The notes: generated by a model from the sequence alone, not told the origin. A stretch of 64,000 nucleotides of DNA from Amblyomma americanum (GCF_052857255.1 NC_135502.1:153705868-153769867); one strand, 5' to 3'; counted from the stretch's first letter, positions 23,665 to 38,560 are shown. Made by a program: numbers and translations.

Positions 23665-26600
23665 TTGAGCAACGAGCGCCTACACGTGCGGAGATAGAAG
23701 CGATATCGTCGGCGTTATCAACTTCGTCCGGATTACACTGTTGACCACATGACAGCATGGTTATTTTCTGGCGACCTGACTCTTCTAGCGACAATACCTT
23801 GAAGTCGCGGTGTGACGTCACCTGAGAGCACCACTATAAAAGAAGCACCTCACCGGTTCGTATTATGTGGGCACGATGGACGCGGACTGGCAATAACGCT
23901 AGAGAGGACCTTGTTCTGCGTTCTTCAGGGCATTTTCCAGATCGGCGTATCTACAGCAACGAGCGCCTACACGTGCGGGGATAGAAGCGATATCGTCGGC
24001 GTTTATCATATTCGTCCGGATTACACTGTTGTCCACATGACAGCATGGTTATTTTCTGGTGACCTGGCTCTTCTAGCGACACCACTTGGTAGTCGCGATG
24101 TGACGACACCCAAGAACACCACTATAAAAGAAGCACTTCACCGGTTCGTATTATGTAGGCACGATGGACGCGGACTGGCAATGACGCCTACGAGGACCTT
24201 GTTCTGTGTTCTGCAGGGCATTTTCCAGATCGGCGCATCTACAGCAACGAGCGGCTACACGTGCGGGGATAGAAGCGATATCGTTGGCGTTTATCAACTT
24301 CGTCCGGATTACACTGTTGACCAGATGACAGCATGGTTATTTTCTGGCGACCTGACTCTTCTAGCGACAATACCTGGAACTCGCGGTGTGACGTCACCTG
24401 AGGGCACCACTATAAAAGAAGCACGTCACCGTTTCGTATTCTGTGGGCACGATGGACGCGGACTGGCAATGACGCCTACGAGGACCTTTTTCTGGCGACC
24501 TGGCTCTTCTAGCGAAACCACCTGGTAGTCGCGGTGTGACGTCAAGTGAGACCACCAATATACAAGAAGCACCTCACCGGTTCGTATTCTGTGGGCACGA
24601 TGGACGCGGTCTGGCAATGACGAATACGAGGACCTTGTTCTGCGTTCTGCAGGGCAATTTACTGCTCGGCGCATCTTGAGCAACGAGCGCCTACACGTGC
24701 AGGGATAGAAGCGATATCGTCGGCGTTATCAACTTCGTCCGGATTACACTGTTGACCAGATGACAGCATGGTTATTTTCTGGCGACCTGACTCTTCTAGC
24801 GACAATACCTGGAAGTCGCGGTGTGACGTCACCTGAGAGCACCACTATAAAAGAAGCACCTCACCGGTTCGTATTCTGTGGGCACGATGGACGCGGACTG
24901 GCAATGACGCTATCGAGGACCTGATTCTGCGTTATGCAGGGCATTTTCCAGATCGGCGCATCTACAGCAACGAGCACCTACACGTGCGGGGATAGAAGCG
25001 ATATCGTCGGCGTTTAGCAACTTAGTCCGGATTACACTGTTGACCAGACGACAGCATTGTTATATTCTCGGGACCTGGCTCTTCTAGCGACACCACCTGG
25101 TAGTCGCGGTGTGACGTCACCTGAGACCTCCAATATACAAGAAGCACCTCAACGGTTCATATTCTGTGGGCACGATGGACGCGGACTGCCAATAACGCTA
25201 ACAAGGACCTTGTTCTGCGTTCTGCACGGCAATTTCTTGATCGGCGCATCTACAGCAACGAGCGCCTACACGTGCGGGGATAGAAGCGATATCGTCGGAG
25301 TTTATACACTTCGTCCGGATTACACTGTTGACCAGATGACAGCATTGTTATTTTCTTGGGACCTGGCCCTTCTAGCGACACCACCTGGTAGTCGCGGTGT
25401 GACGTGACTTGAGACCACCAATATACAAGAAGCACGTCACCGGTTCGTATTCTGTGGGCACGATGGACGTGGACTGGCAATGACGCTAACGAGGACCTTG
25501 TTCTGCGTTCTGCAGGGCATTTTCCTGATCAGCGCATCTGCAGCAACGAGCGCCTACACATGCTGGGATAGAAGCGATATCGTCGGCGTTTATCAACTTC
25601 TTCCGGATTACAGTTGACCAGATGACAGCATGGTTATTTTCTGGCGACCTGGTTCTTCTATCGACACCACCTGGTAGTCGCGGTGTGACGTCACCCAAGA
25701 ACACCACTATAAAACAATCACCTCACCGGTTCGTCTTCTGCGGACACGATGGACGCAGACTGGCAATGTCGCCTACGAGGACCTTGTTCTGCGTTCTGCA
25801 GGGCATTTTCCAGATCGGCGCATCTACAGCAACGAGCGGCTACCCGTGCGGGGATAGAAGCGATATCGTCGGAGTTTATACACTTCGTCCGGATCACACT
25901 GTTGACCGGATGACAACATTGTTATTTTCTCAGGACCTTGCTCTTCTAGCGACATCACATGGTAGTCGCGGTGTGACGTCACCTGAGACCACCAATATAC
26001 AAGAAGCACCTCAACGGTTTGTATTCTGTAGGCACGATGGACGCGGACTGGCAATGACGCCTACGAGGACCTTGTTCTGCGTTCTGCAGGGCAATTTCCT
26101 GCTCGGCGCATCTACAGCAACGAGCGCCTACACGTGCGGGGATAGAAGCGATATCATCGGCGTTATCAACTTCGTCCGGATTACACTGTTGACCAGATGA
26201 CATGATGGTTATTTTCTGGCGACCTGGCTCTTCTAGCGACAATACCTGGAAGTCGCGGTGTGACGTCACCTGAGCGCACCACTATAAAAGAAGCACCTCA
26301 CCGTTTCGTATTCTGTGGGCACGATGGACGCGGACTGGCAATGACGCCTACGAGGAGCTTTTTCTGCGTTCTGCAGGGCATTTTCCAGATCGGCGTATCT
26401 ACAGCAACGAGCGCCTAAATGTGCGGGGATAGAAGCGATATCGTCGCCGTTTATCAACTTCGTCCGGATTACACTGTTGACCACATGACAGCATGGTTAT
26501 TTTCTGGCGACCTGGCTCTTCTAGCGAAACCACCTGGTAGTCGCGGTGTGACGTCAAGTGAGACCACCAATATACAAGAAGCACCTCACCGGTTCGTATT

Positions 26601-28200
26601 CTGTGGGCACGATGGACGCGGACTGGCAATGACGCTATCGAGGACCTTATTCTGCGTTATGCAGGGCATTTTCCAGATCGGCGCATCTACAGCAACGAGC
26701 ACCTACACGTGCGGGGATAGAAGCGATATCGTCGGCGTTTAGCAACTTAGTCCGGATTACACTGTTGACCAGATGACAGCATTGTTATATTCTCGGGACC
26801 TGGCTCTTCTAGCGACACCACCTGGTAGTCGCGGTGTGACGTCACCTGAGACCTCCAATATACAAGAAGCACCTCACCGGTTCGTATTCTGTGGGCACGA
26901 TGGACGCGGACTGGCAATGACGCCTACGAGGACCTTGTTCTGCGTTCTGCAGGGCAATTTCCTGCTCGGCGCATCTTGAGCAACGAGCGCCTACACGTGC
27001 GGGGATAGAAGCGATATCGTCGGCGTTATCAACTTCGTCCGGATTACACTGTTGACCAGATGACAGCATGGTTATTTTCTGGCGACCTGACTCTTCTAGC
27101 GACAATACCTGGAAGTCGCGGTGTGACGTCACCTGAGAGCACCACTATAAAAGAAGCACCTCACCAGTTCGTATTCTGTGGGCACGATTGACGCGGACTG
27201 GCAAAGACGCTAACGAGGACCTTGTTCTGCGTTATGCAGGGCATTTTCCATATCTGCGCATCTACAGCAACGAGCGCCTACATGTGCGGGGATTGAAGCG
27301 ATATCGTCGGCGTTATCAACTTCGTCCGGATTACACTGTTGACCACATGACAGCATGGTTATTTTCTGGCGACCTGACTCTTCTAGCGACAATACCTTGA
27401 AGTCGCGGTGTGACGTCACCTGAGAGCACCACTATAAAAGAAGCACCTCACCGGTTCGTATTCTGTGGGCACGATGGACGCGGACTGGCAATAACGCTAT
27501 AGAGGACCTTGTTCTGCGTTCTTCAGGGCATTTTCCAGATCAGCGTATCTACAGCAACGAGCGCCTACACGTGCGGGGATAGAAGCGATATCGTCGGCGT
27601 TTATCATATTCGTCCGGATTACACTGTTGTCCACATAACAGCATGGTTATTTTCTGGTGACCTGGCTCTTCTAGCGACACCACTTGGTAGTCGCGATGTG
27701 ACGTCACCCAAGAACACCACTATAAAAGAAGCACTTCACCGGTTCATATTATGTGGGCACGATGGACGCGGACTGGCAATGACGCCTACGAGGACCTTGT
27801 TTTGCGTTCTGCAGGGCATTTTCCTGATCGGCGCATCTACAGCAACGAGCGCCTACACATGCTGGGATAGAAGCGATATCGTCGGCGTTTATCAACTTCG
27901 TCCGGATTACAGTTGACCAGATGACAGCATGGTTATTTTCTGCCGACCTGGCTCTTCTAGCGACACCACCTGGTAGTCGCGGTGTGACGTCACCCAAGAA
28001 CACACCTATAAAACAATCACCTCACCGGTTCGTCTTCTGCGGACACGATGGACGCGGACTGGCAATGACGCCTACGAGGACCTTGTTCTGCGTTCTGCAG
28101 GGCATTTTCCAGATCGGCGCATCTACAGTAACGAGCGACTACACGTGCGGAGATAGAAGCGATATCGTCGGAGTTTATACACTTCGTCCGGATCACCTTG
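20400..28200. repeat. Long block B, copy 1 (recurs at about 30.9-38.6 kb)
   Basis: Anchors 20537-22551 match 31037-33051 (offset 10500), 22838-23989 match 33339-34490 (offset 10501), 24713-25000 match 34778-35065 (offset 10065), 25288-25862 match 35352-35926 (offset 10064), and 26150-28161 match 36501-38512 (offset 10351). The step of 436 bp marks a whole extra piece around the hybrid unit here. The step of 287 bp marks one extra unit in the other copy. The left half of this block is also part of higher-order block A. Confidence 0.8.
24277..24712. repeat. Hybrid 436-bp unit from an out-of-register deletion
   Basis: This is the only interval in the window that is not 286-288 bp. Near 24486-24494 the sequence runs from the TTTTTCTG that normally precedes CGTTCTGCAG straight into GGCGACCTGG, which normally lies about 140 bp further on. 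The two parent sites share the 7 bp TTTTCTG, so 140 bp were lost between short matching sequences. One CTGCAG, CACGTG and GATATC set is lost as a result. The equivalent region near 34.5 kb does not have this junction. Confidence 0.9.
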
Positions 28201-28389
28201 TTGACCAGATGACAACATTGTTATTTTCTGGCGACCTGGCTCTTCTAGCGACACCACCTGGTAGTCGCGGTGTGACGTCACCTGAGACCACCAATATACA
28301 AGAAGCACCTTACCGGTTTGTCTTCTGTGGACACGATGGACGTGGACTGGCAATGACGCCTACGAGGACCTTGTTCTGCGTTATGTAGG

Positions 28390-29500
28390 GCATTTTCCAG
28401 ATCGGCGTATCTACAGCAACGAGCGCCTACACGTGCGGGTATAGAAGCGATATCGTCGGCGTTTATCAACTTCGTCCGGATTACACTGTTGACCAGATGA
28501 CAGCATTGTTATATTCTCGGGATCTGGCTCTTCTAGCGACACTACCTGGTAGTCACGGTGTGACGTCACCTGAGACCACCAATACACAAGAAGCACCTCA
28601 CCGGCTCGTATTCTGCGGGCACGATGGACGCGGACTGGCAATAACGCTAACAAGGACCTTGTTCTGCGTTCTGCACGGCATTTTCCTGATCGGCGCATCT
28701 ACAGCAACGAGCGCCTACACGTGCTGGGATAGAAGCGATATCGTCGGCGTTTATCAACTTCGTCCGGATTACACTGTTGACCAGATGACAACATTGTTAT
28801 TTTCTCGGGACCTCCCTCTTCTAGGGACACCACCTGGTAGTCACGGTGTGACGTCATCTGAGACCACCAATTTATAAGAAGCACCCCATCGGTTCGTATT
28901 CTGTGGGTACGATGGACGCGGACTGGCAATGACGCTAACGAGGACCTTGTTCTGCGTTATGCAGAGCATTTTCCAGATCGGCACATCTACAGCAACGAGC
29001 GCCTACACGTGCTGGGATAGAAGCGATATCGTCGGCGTTTATCAACTTCGTCCGGATAACACTGTTGACCAGATGACAGCATTGGTATATTCTCGGGACC
29101 TGGCTCTTCTAGCGACACCACCTGGTAGTCGCGATGTGACGTCACCCAAGAACACCACTATAAAAGAAGCACCTCACCGGTTCGTATTATGTGGGCACGA
29201 TGGACGCGGACTGGCAATGACGCCTACGAGGACCTTGTTCTGCGTTCTGCAGGGCATTTTCAAGATCGGCGCATCTACAGCAACGAGCGGCTACCCGTGC
29301 GGGGATAGAAGCGATATCGTCGGACTTTATACACTTTGTCCGGATCACCCTGTTGACCAGATGACAACATTGTTATTTTCTGGCGACCAGACTCTTCTAG
29401 CGACAATACCTGGAAGTCGCGGTGGGACGTCACCTGAGAGCACCACTATAAAAGAAGCACCTCACCGGTTCGTATTATGTGGGCACAATGGACGCGGACT
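28390..29500. repeat. Segment related to 9.5-11.8 kb
   Basis: Anchors 28449, 28737 line up with 9597, 9885 (offset 18852), and 29025, 29313 line up with 11325, 11613 (offset 17700). The segment starts with the ATGTAGGG and GGGTATAG variants also seen near 9535 and 9586. The change of offset equals four units, consistent with the 4-unit duplication present at 9.6-11.3 kb. Confidence 0.7.
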
Positions 29501-29799
29501 GGCAATGACGCCTACGAGGACCTTGTTCTGCGTTCTGCAGGGCAATTTCCTGATCGGCGCATCTGCACCAACGAGCGCCTACACATGCTGGGATAGAAGC
29601 GATATCGTCGGCGTTTATCAACTTCGTCCGGATTACAGTTGACCAGATGACAGCATGGTTATTTTCTGGCGACCTGGCTCTTCTAGCGACACCACCTGAT
29701 AGTCGCTGTGTGACGTGACCCAAGAACACAACTATAAAACAATCACCTCACCGGTTCGTCTTCTGCGGACACGATGGACGGGGACTGGCAATGACGCCT

Positions 29800-31100
29800 A
29801 CTAGGACCTTGTTCTGCGTTCTGCAGGGCAATTTCCTGATCGGCGCATCTACAGCAACGAGCGCCTACACGTGCGGGGATAGAAGCGATATCGTCGGAGT
29901 TTATACACTTCGTCCGGATCACCGTGTTGACCAGATGACAACATTGTTATTTTCTCGGGACCTGGCTCTTCTAGCGACACCACCTGGAAGTCACGGTGTG
30001 ACGTCACCTGAGACCACCAATATACAAGAAGCACCTCACCGGTTCGTATTCTGTAGGCACGATGGACGCGGACTGGCAATGACGACTACGAGGACCTTGT
30101 TCTGCGTTCTGCAGGGCAATTTCCTGCTCGGCGCATCTACAGCAACGAGCGCCTACACGTGCGGGAATAGAAGCGATATCATCGGCGTTATCAACTTCGT
30201 CCGGATTACACTGTTGACCAGATGACATGATGGTTATTTTCTGGCGACCTGACTCTTCTAGCGACAATACCTGGAAGTCGCGGTGTGACGTCACCTGAGA
30301 GCACCACTATAAAAGAAGCACCTCACCGTTTCGTATTCTGTGGGCACGATGGACGCGAACTGGCAATGACGCCTGCGATGACCTTTTTCTGCGTTCTGCA
30401 GGGCATTTTCCAGATCGGCGTATCTACAGCAACGAACGCCTAAATGTGCGGGGATAGAAGCGATATCGTCGCCGTTTATCAACTTCGTCCGGATTACACT
30501 GTTGACCACATGACAGCATGGTTATTTTCTGGCGACCTGGCTCTTCTAGCGAAACCACCTGGTAGTCGCGGTGTGACGTCACTTGAGACCTCCAATATAC
30601 AAAAAGCACCTCACCGGTTCGTATTCTGTGGGCACGATGGACGCGGACTGGCAATGACGCCTACGAGGATCTTGTTCTGCGTTCTGCAGGGCAATTTCCT
30701 GCTCGGCGCATCTTGAGCAACGAGCGCCTACACGTGCGGGGATAGAAGCGATATCGTCGGCGTTATCAACTTCGTCCGGATTACACTGTTGACCAGATGA
30801 CAGTATGGTTATTTTCTGGCGACCTGACTCTTCTAGCGACAATACCTGGAAGTCGCGGTGTGACGTCACCTGAGAGCACCACTATAAATGAAGCACCTCA
30901 CGGGTTCGTAATCTGTGGGCACGATGGACGCGGACTGGCAATAACGCTAAAGAGGACCTTGTTCTGCGTTCTTCAGGGCATTTTCCAGATCGGCGTATCT
31001 ACAGCAACGAGCGCCTACACGTGCGGGGATAGAAGCGATATCGTCGGCGTTTATCATATTCGTCCGGATTACACTGTTGTCCACATGACAGCATGGTTAT
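29800..31100. repeat. Segment related to 41.9-44.0 kb
   Basis: Anchors 29887, 30175, 30462 match 41961, 42249, 42536 (offset 12074), 30750 matches 43112 (offset 12362) and 31037 matches 43974 (offset 12937). The growing offset means two separate insertions of one and two units in the right-hand copy. Rare shared features are the GACATGATGG variant near 30223 and 42298 and the ATAAATGAAG variant near 30885 and 43823. Confidence 0.75.
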
Positions 31101-34100
31101 TTTCTGGTGACCTGACTCTTCTAGCGACACCACTTGGTAGTCGCGATGTGAGGTCACCCAAGAACACCACTATAAAAGAAGCACTTCACCGGTTCGTATT
31201 ATGTGGGCACGATGGACGCGGACTGGCAATGACGCCTACGAGGACCTTGTTCTGTGTTCTGCAGAACATTTTCCAGATCGGCGCATCTACAGCAACGAGC
31301 GGCTACACGTGCGGGGATAGAAGCGATTTCGTTGGCGTTTATCAACTTCGTCCGGATTACACTGTTGACCAGATGACAGCATGGTTATTTTCTGGCGACC
31401 TGACTCTTCTAGCGACAATACCTGGAAGTCGCGGTGTGACGTCACCTGAGCGCACCACTATAAAAGAAGCACCTCACCGTTTCGTATTCTGTGGGCACGA
31501 TGGACGCGGACCGGCAATGACGCCTACGAGAACCTTTTTCTGCGTTCTGCAGGGCATTTTACAGATCGGCGTATCTACAGCAACGAGCGCCTAAATGTGC
31601 GGGGATAGAAGCGATATCGTCGCCGTTTATCAACTTCGTCCGGATTACACTGTTGACCACATGACAGCATGGTTATTTTCTGGCGACCTGGCTCTTCTAG
31701 CGAAACCACCTGGTAGTCGCGGTGTGACGTCAAGTGAGACCACCAATATACAAGAAGCACCTCACCGGTTCGTATTCTGTGGGCACGATGGACGCGGACT
31801 CGCAATGACGCTATCGAGGACCTTATTCTGCGTTATGCAGGGCATTTTCCAGATCGGCGCATCTACAGCAACGAGCACCTACACGTGCGGGGATAGAAGC
31901 GATATCGTCGGCGTTTAGCAACTTAGTCCGGATTACACTGTTGACCAGATGACAGCATTGTTATATTCTCGGGACCTGGCTCTTCTAGCGACACCACCTG
32001 GTAGTCGCGGTGTGACGTCACCTCAGACCTCCAATATACAAGAAGCACCTCACCGGTTCGTAATCTGTAGGCACGATGGACGCGGACTGGCAATGACGCC
32101 TACGAGGACCTTGTTCTGCGTTCTGCAGGGCAATTTCCTGCTCGGCGCATCTTGAGCAACGAGCGCCTACACGTGCGGGGATAGAAGCGATATCGTCGGC
32201 GTTATCAACTTCGTCCGGATTACACTGTTGACCACATGACAGCATGGTTATTTTCTGGCGACCTGACTCTTCTAGCGACAATACCTTGAAGTCGCGGTGT
32301 GACGTCACCTGAGAGCACCACTATAAAAGAAGCACCTCACCGGTTCGTATTCTTTGGGCACGATGGACGCGGACTGGCAATAACGCTAAAGAGGACCTTG
32401 TTCTGCGTTCTTCAGGGCATTTTCCAGATCGGCGTATCTACAGCAACGAGCGCCTACACGTGCGGGGATAGAAGCGATATCGTCGGCGTTTATCATATTC
32501 GTCCGGATTAGACTGTTGTCCACATGACAGCATGGTTATTTTCTGGTGACCTGGCTCTTCTAGCGACACCACTTGGTAGTCGCGATGTGACGTCACCCAA
32601 GAACACCACTATAAAAGAAGCACCTCACCGGTTCGTGTTCTGTAGGCACGATGGACGCGGACTGGCAATGACGCCTACGAGGACCTTGTTCTGTGTTCTG
32701 CAGGGCAATTTCCTGCTCGGCGCATCTACAGCAACGAGCGCCTACACGTGCGGGGATAGAAGCGATATCGTCGGCGTTATCAACTTCGTCCGGATTACAC
32801 TGTTGACCACATGACAGCATGGTTATTTTCTGGCGACCTGACGCTTCTAGCGACAATACCTTGAAGTCGCGGTGTGACGTCACCTGAGTGCACCACTATA
32901 AAAGAAGCACCTCACCGGTTCATATTCTGTGGGCGCGATGGACGCGGACTGGCAATAACGCTAAAGAGGACCTTGTTCTGCGTTCTTCAGGGCATTTTCC
33001 AGATCGGCGTATCTACAGCAACGAGCGCCTACACGTGCGGGGATAGAAGCGATATCGTCGGCGTTTATCATATTCGTCCGGATTACACTGTTGTCCACAT
33101 GACAGCATGGTTATTTTCTGGTGACCTGGCTCTTCTAGCGACACCACTTGGTAGTCGCGATGTGAGGTCACCCAAGAACACCACTATAAAAGAAGCACTT
33201 CACCGGTTCGTATTATGTGGGCACGATGGACGCGGACTGGCAATGACGCCTACGAGGACCTTGTTCTGTGTTCTGCAGAACATTTTCCAGATCGGCGCAT
33301 CTACAGCAACGAGCGGCTACACGTGCGGGGATAGAAGCGATATCGTTGGCGTTTATCAACTTCGTCCGGATTACACTGTTGACCAGATGACAGCATGGTT
33401 ATTTTCTGGCGACCTGACTCTTCTAGCGACAATACCTGGAAGTCACGGTGTGACGTCACCTGAGCGCACCACTATAAAAGAAGGACCTCACCGTTTCGTA
33501 TTCTGTGGGCACGATGGACGCGGACTGGCAATGACGCCTACGAGAACCTTTTTCTGCGTTCTGCAGGGCATTTTCCAGATCGGCGTATCTACAGCAACGA
33601 GCGCCTAAATGTGCGGGGATAGAAGCGATATCGTCGCCGTTTATCAACTTCGTCCGGATTACACTGTTGACCACATGACAGCATGGTTATTTTCTGGCGA
33701 CCTGGCTCTTCAAGCGAAACCACCTGGTAGTCGCGGTGTGAAGTCAAGTGAGACCACCAATATACAAGAAGCACCTCACCGGTTCGTATTCTGTGGGCAC
33801 GATGGACGCGGACTGGCAATGACGCTATCGAGGACCTTATTCTGCGTTATGCAGGGCATTTTCCAGATCGGCGCATCTACAGCAACGAGCACCTACACGT
33901 GCGGGGATAGAAGCGATATCGTCGGCGTTTAGCAACTTAGTCCGGATTACACTGTTGACCAGATGACAGCATTGTTATATTCTCGGGACCTGGCTCTTCT
34001 AGCGACAACACCTGGTAGTCGCGGTGTGACGTCACCTGAGACCTCCAATATACAAGAAGCACCTCACCGGTTCGTAATCTGTAGGCACGATGGACGCGGA

Positions 34101-37100
34101 CTGTCAATGACGCCTACGAGGACCTTGTTCTGCGTTCTGCAGGGCAATTTCCTGCTCGGCGCATCTTGAGCAACGAGCGCCTACACGTGCGGGGATAGAA
34201 GCGATATCGTCGGCGTTATCAACTTCGTCCGGATTACACTGTTGACCACATGACAGCATGGTTATTTTCTGGCGACCTGACTCTTCTAGCGACAATACCT
34301 TGAAGTCGCGGTGTGACGTCACCTGAGAGCACCACTATAAAAGAAGCACCTCACCGGTTCGTATTCTGTGGGCACGATGGACGCGGACTGGCAATAACGC
34401 TAGAGAGGACCTTGTTCTGCGCTCTTCAGGGCATTTTCTAGATCGGCGTATCTACAGCAACGAGCGCCTACACGTGCGGGGATAGAAGCGATATCGTCGG
34501 CGTTTATCAACTTCGTCCGGATTACACTGTTGACCACATGACAGCATGGTTATTTTCTGGCGACCTGGCTCTTCTAGCGAAACCACCTGGTAGTCGCGGT
34601 GTGACGTCAAGTGAGACCACCAATATACAAGAAGCACCTCACCGGTTCGTATTCTGTGGGCACGATGGACGCGGTCTGGCAATGACGAATACGAGGACCT
34701 TGTTCTGCGTTCTGCAGGGCAATTTACTGCTCGGCGCATCTTGAGCAACGAGCGCCTACACGTGCAGGGATAGAAGCGATATCGTCGGCGTTATCAACTT
34801 CGTCCGGATTACACTGTTGACCAGATGACAGCATGGTTATTTTCTGGCGACCTGACTCTTCTAGCGACAATACCTGGAAGTCGCGGTGTGACGTCACCTG
34901 AGAGCACCACTATAAAAGAAGCACCTCACCGGTTCGTATTCTGTGGGCACGATGGACGCGGACTGGCAATGACGCTATCGAGGACCTGATTCTGCGTTAT
35001 GCAGGGCATTTTCCAGATCGGCGCATCTACAGCAACGAGCACCTACACGTGCGGGGATAGAAGCGATATCGTCGGCGTTTAGCAACTTAGTCCGGATTAC
35101 ACTGTTGACCAGACGACAGCATTGTTATATTCTCGGGACCTGGCTCTTCTATCGACACCACCTGGTAGTCGCGGTGTGACGTCACCTGAGACCTCCAATA
35201 TACAAAAACACCTCACCGGTTCATATTCTGTGGGCACGATGGACGCGGACTGCCAATAACGCTAACAAGGACCTTGTTCTGCGTTCTGCACGGCAATTTC
35301 TTGATCGGCGCATCTACAGCAACGAGCGCCTACACGTGCGGGGATAGAAGCGATATCGTCGGAGTTTATACACTTCGTCCGGATTACACTGTTGACCAGA
35401 TGACAGCATTGTTATTTTCTTGGGACCTGGCCCTTCTAGCGACACCACCTGGTAGTCGCGGTGTGACGTGACTTGAGACCACCAATATACAAGAAGCACG
35501 TCACCGGTTCGTATTCTGTGGGCACGATGGACGTGGACTGGCAATGACGCTAACGAGGACCTTGTTCTGCGTTCTGCAGGGCATTTTCCTGATCAGCGCA
35601 TCTGCAGCAACGAGCGCCTACACATGCTGGGATAGAAGCGATATCGTCGGCGTTTATCAACTTCTTCCGGATTACAGTTGACCAGATGACAGCATGGTTA
35701 TTTTCTGGCGACCTGGTTCTTCTATCGACACCACCTGGTAGTCGCGGTGTGACGTCACCCAAGAACACCACTATAAAACAATCACCTCACCGGTTCGTCT
35801 TCTGCGGACACGATGGACGCAGACTGGCAATGACGCCTACGAGGACCTTGTTCTGCGTTCTGCAGGGCATTTTCCAGATCGGCGCATCTACAGCAACGAG
35901 CGGCTACCCGTGCGGGGATAGAAGCGATATCGTCGGAGTTTATACACTTCGTCCGGATCACCCTGTTGACCAAATGACAACATTGTTATTTTCTCGGGAC
36001 CTGGCTCTTCTAGCGACACCACCTGGTAGTCGCGGTGTGACGTCACCTGAGACCACCAATATACAAGAAGCACGTCACCGGTTCGTATTCTGTGGGTACG
36101 ATGGACGCGGACTGGCAATGACGCTAACGAGGACCTTGTTCTGCGTTATGCAGGGCATTTTCCAGATCGGCGCATCTACAGCAACGAGCGCCACACGTGC
36201 GGGGATAGAAGGGATTTCGTCGGCGTTTAGCAACTTCGTCCGGGTTACACTGTTAACCAGATGACAGCATTGTTATGTTCTCGGGACCAGGCCCTTCTAG
36301 CGACACCACCTGGTAGTCGCGGTGTGACGTCACCTGAGACCACCAATATACAAGAAGCACCTCAACGGTTTGTATTCTGTAGGCACGATGGACGCGGACT
36401 GGCAATGACGCCTACGAGGACCTTGTTCTGCGTTCTGCAGGGCAATTTCCTGCTCGGCGCATCTACAGCAACGAGCGCCTACACGTGCGGGGATAGAAGC
36501 GATATCATCGGCGTTATCAACTTCGTCCGGATTACACTGTTGACCAGATGACATGATGGTTATTTTCTGGCGACCTGACTCTTCTAGCGACAATACCTGG
36601 AAGTCGCGGTGTGACGTCACCTGAGCGCACAACTATAAAAGAAGCACCTCACCGTTTCGTATTCTGTGGGCACGATGGACGCGGACTGGCAATGACGCCT
36701 ACGAGGAGCTTTTTCTGCGTTCTGCAGGGCATTTTCCAGATCGGCGTATCTACAGCAACGAGCGGCTACACGTGCGGGGATAGAAGCGATATCGTCGCCG
36801 TTTATCAACTTCGTCCGGATTACACTGTTGACCACATGACAGCATGGTTATTTTCTGGCGACCTGGCTCTTCTAGCGAAACCACCTGGTAGTCGCGGTGT
36901 GACGTCAAGTGAGACCACCAATATACAAGAAGCACCTCACCGGTTCGTATTCTGTGGGCACGATGGACGCGGACTGGCAGAGACGCTATCGAGGACCTTA
37001 TTCTGCGTTATGCAGGGCATTTTCCAGATCGGCGCATCTACAGCAACGAGCACCTACACGTGCGGGGATAGAAGCGATATCGTCGGCGTTTAGCAACTTA

Positions 37101-38560
37101 GTCCGGATTACACTGTTGACCAGATGACAGCATTGTTATATTCTCGGGACCTGGCTCTTCTAGCGACACCACCTGGTAGTCGCGGTGTGACGTCACCTGA
37201 GACCTCCAATATACAAGAAGCACCTCACCGGTTCGTATTCTGTGGGCACGATGGACGCGGACTGGCAATGACGCCTACGAGGACCTTGTTCTGCGTTCTG
37301 CAGGGCAATTTCCTGCTCGGCGCATCTTGAGCAACGAGCGCCTACACGTGCGCGGATAGAAGCGATATCGTCGGCGTTATCAACTTCGTCCGGATTACAC
37401 TGTTGACCAGATGACAGCATGGTTATTTTCTGGCGACCTGACTCTTCTAGCGACAATACCTGGAAGTCGCGGTGTGACGTCACCTGAGAGCACCACTATA
37501 AAAGAAGCACCTCACCAGTTCGTATTCTGTGGGCACGATTGACGCGGACTGGCAAAGACGCTAACGAGGACCTTGTTCTGCGTTATGCAGGGCATTTTCC
37601 ATATCTGCGCATCTACAGCAACGAGCGCCTACATGTGCGGGGATTGAAGCGATATCGTCGGCGTTATCAACTTCGTCCGGATTACACTGTTGACCACATG
37701 ACAGCATGGTTATTTTCTGGCGACCTGACTCTTCTAGCGACAATACCTTGAAGTCGCGGTGTGACGCCACCTGAGAGCACCACTATAAAAGAAGCACCTC
37801 ACCGGTTCGTATTCTGTGGGCACGATGGACGCGGACTGGCAATAACGCTAAAGAGGACCTTGTTCTGCGTTCTTCAGGGCACTTTCCAGATCGGCGTATC
37901 TACAGCAACGAGCGCCTACACGTGCGGGGATAGAAGCGATATCGTCGGCGTTTATCATATTCGTCCGGATTACACTGTTGTCCACATAACAGCATGGTTA
38001 TTTTCTGGTGACCTGGCTCTTCTAGCGACACCACTTGGTAGTCGCGATGTGACGTCACCCAAGAACACCACTATAAAAGAAGCACTTCACCGGTGCATAT
38101 TATGTGGGCACGATGGACGCGGACTGGCAATGACGCCTACGAGGACCTTGTTCTGTGTTCTGCAGGGCATTTTCCAGATCGGCGCATCTACAGCAACGAG
38201 CGGCTACACGTGCGGGGATAGAAGCGATATCGTTGGCGTTTATCAACTTCGTCCGGATTACAGTTGACCAGATGACAGCATGGTTATTTTCTGCCGACCT
38301 GGCTCTTCTAGCGACACCACCTGGTAGTCGCGGTGTGACGTCACCCAAGAACACACCTATAAAACAATCACCTCACCGGTTCGTCTTCTGCGGACACGAT
38401 GGACGCGGACTGGCAATGACGCCTACGAGGACCTTGTTCTGCGTTCTGCTGGGCATTTTCCAGATCGGCGCATCTACAGTAACGAGCGACTACACGTGCG
38501 GAGATAGAAGCGATATCGTCGGAGTTTATACACTTCGTCCGGATCACACTGTTGACCAGA
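30900..38560. repeat. Long block B, copy 2
   Basis: Partner of about 20.4-28.2 kb at an offset near 10.4 kb. It has a private 1-bp deletion near 35207 and an additional unit at 35926-36213. It also lacks the 436-bp hybrid. The 31.0-34.2 kb part also matches 14.2-17.3 kb (offset 16833 at 14204/31037), so this segment exists at least three times in the window. Confidence 0.8.

Noticed and set aside
24277..24712. A transposon insertion as the cause of the 436-bp interval
   Set aside because: All 436 bp are array sequence. The extra length is a partial unit joined at a 7-bp match, with no terminal repeats or target-site duplication.
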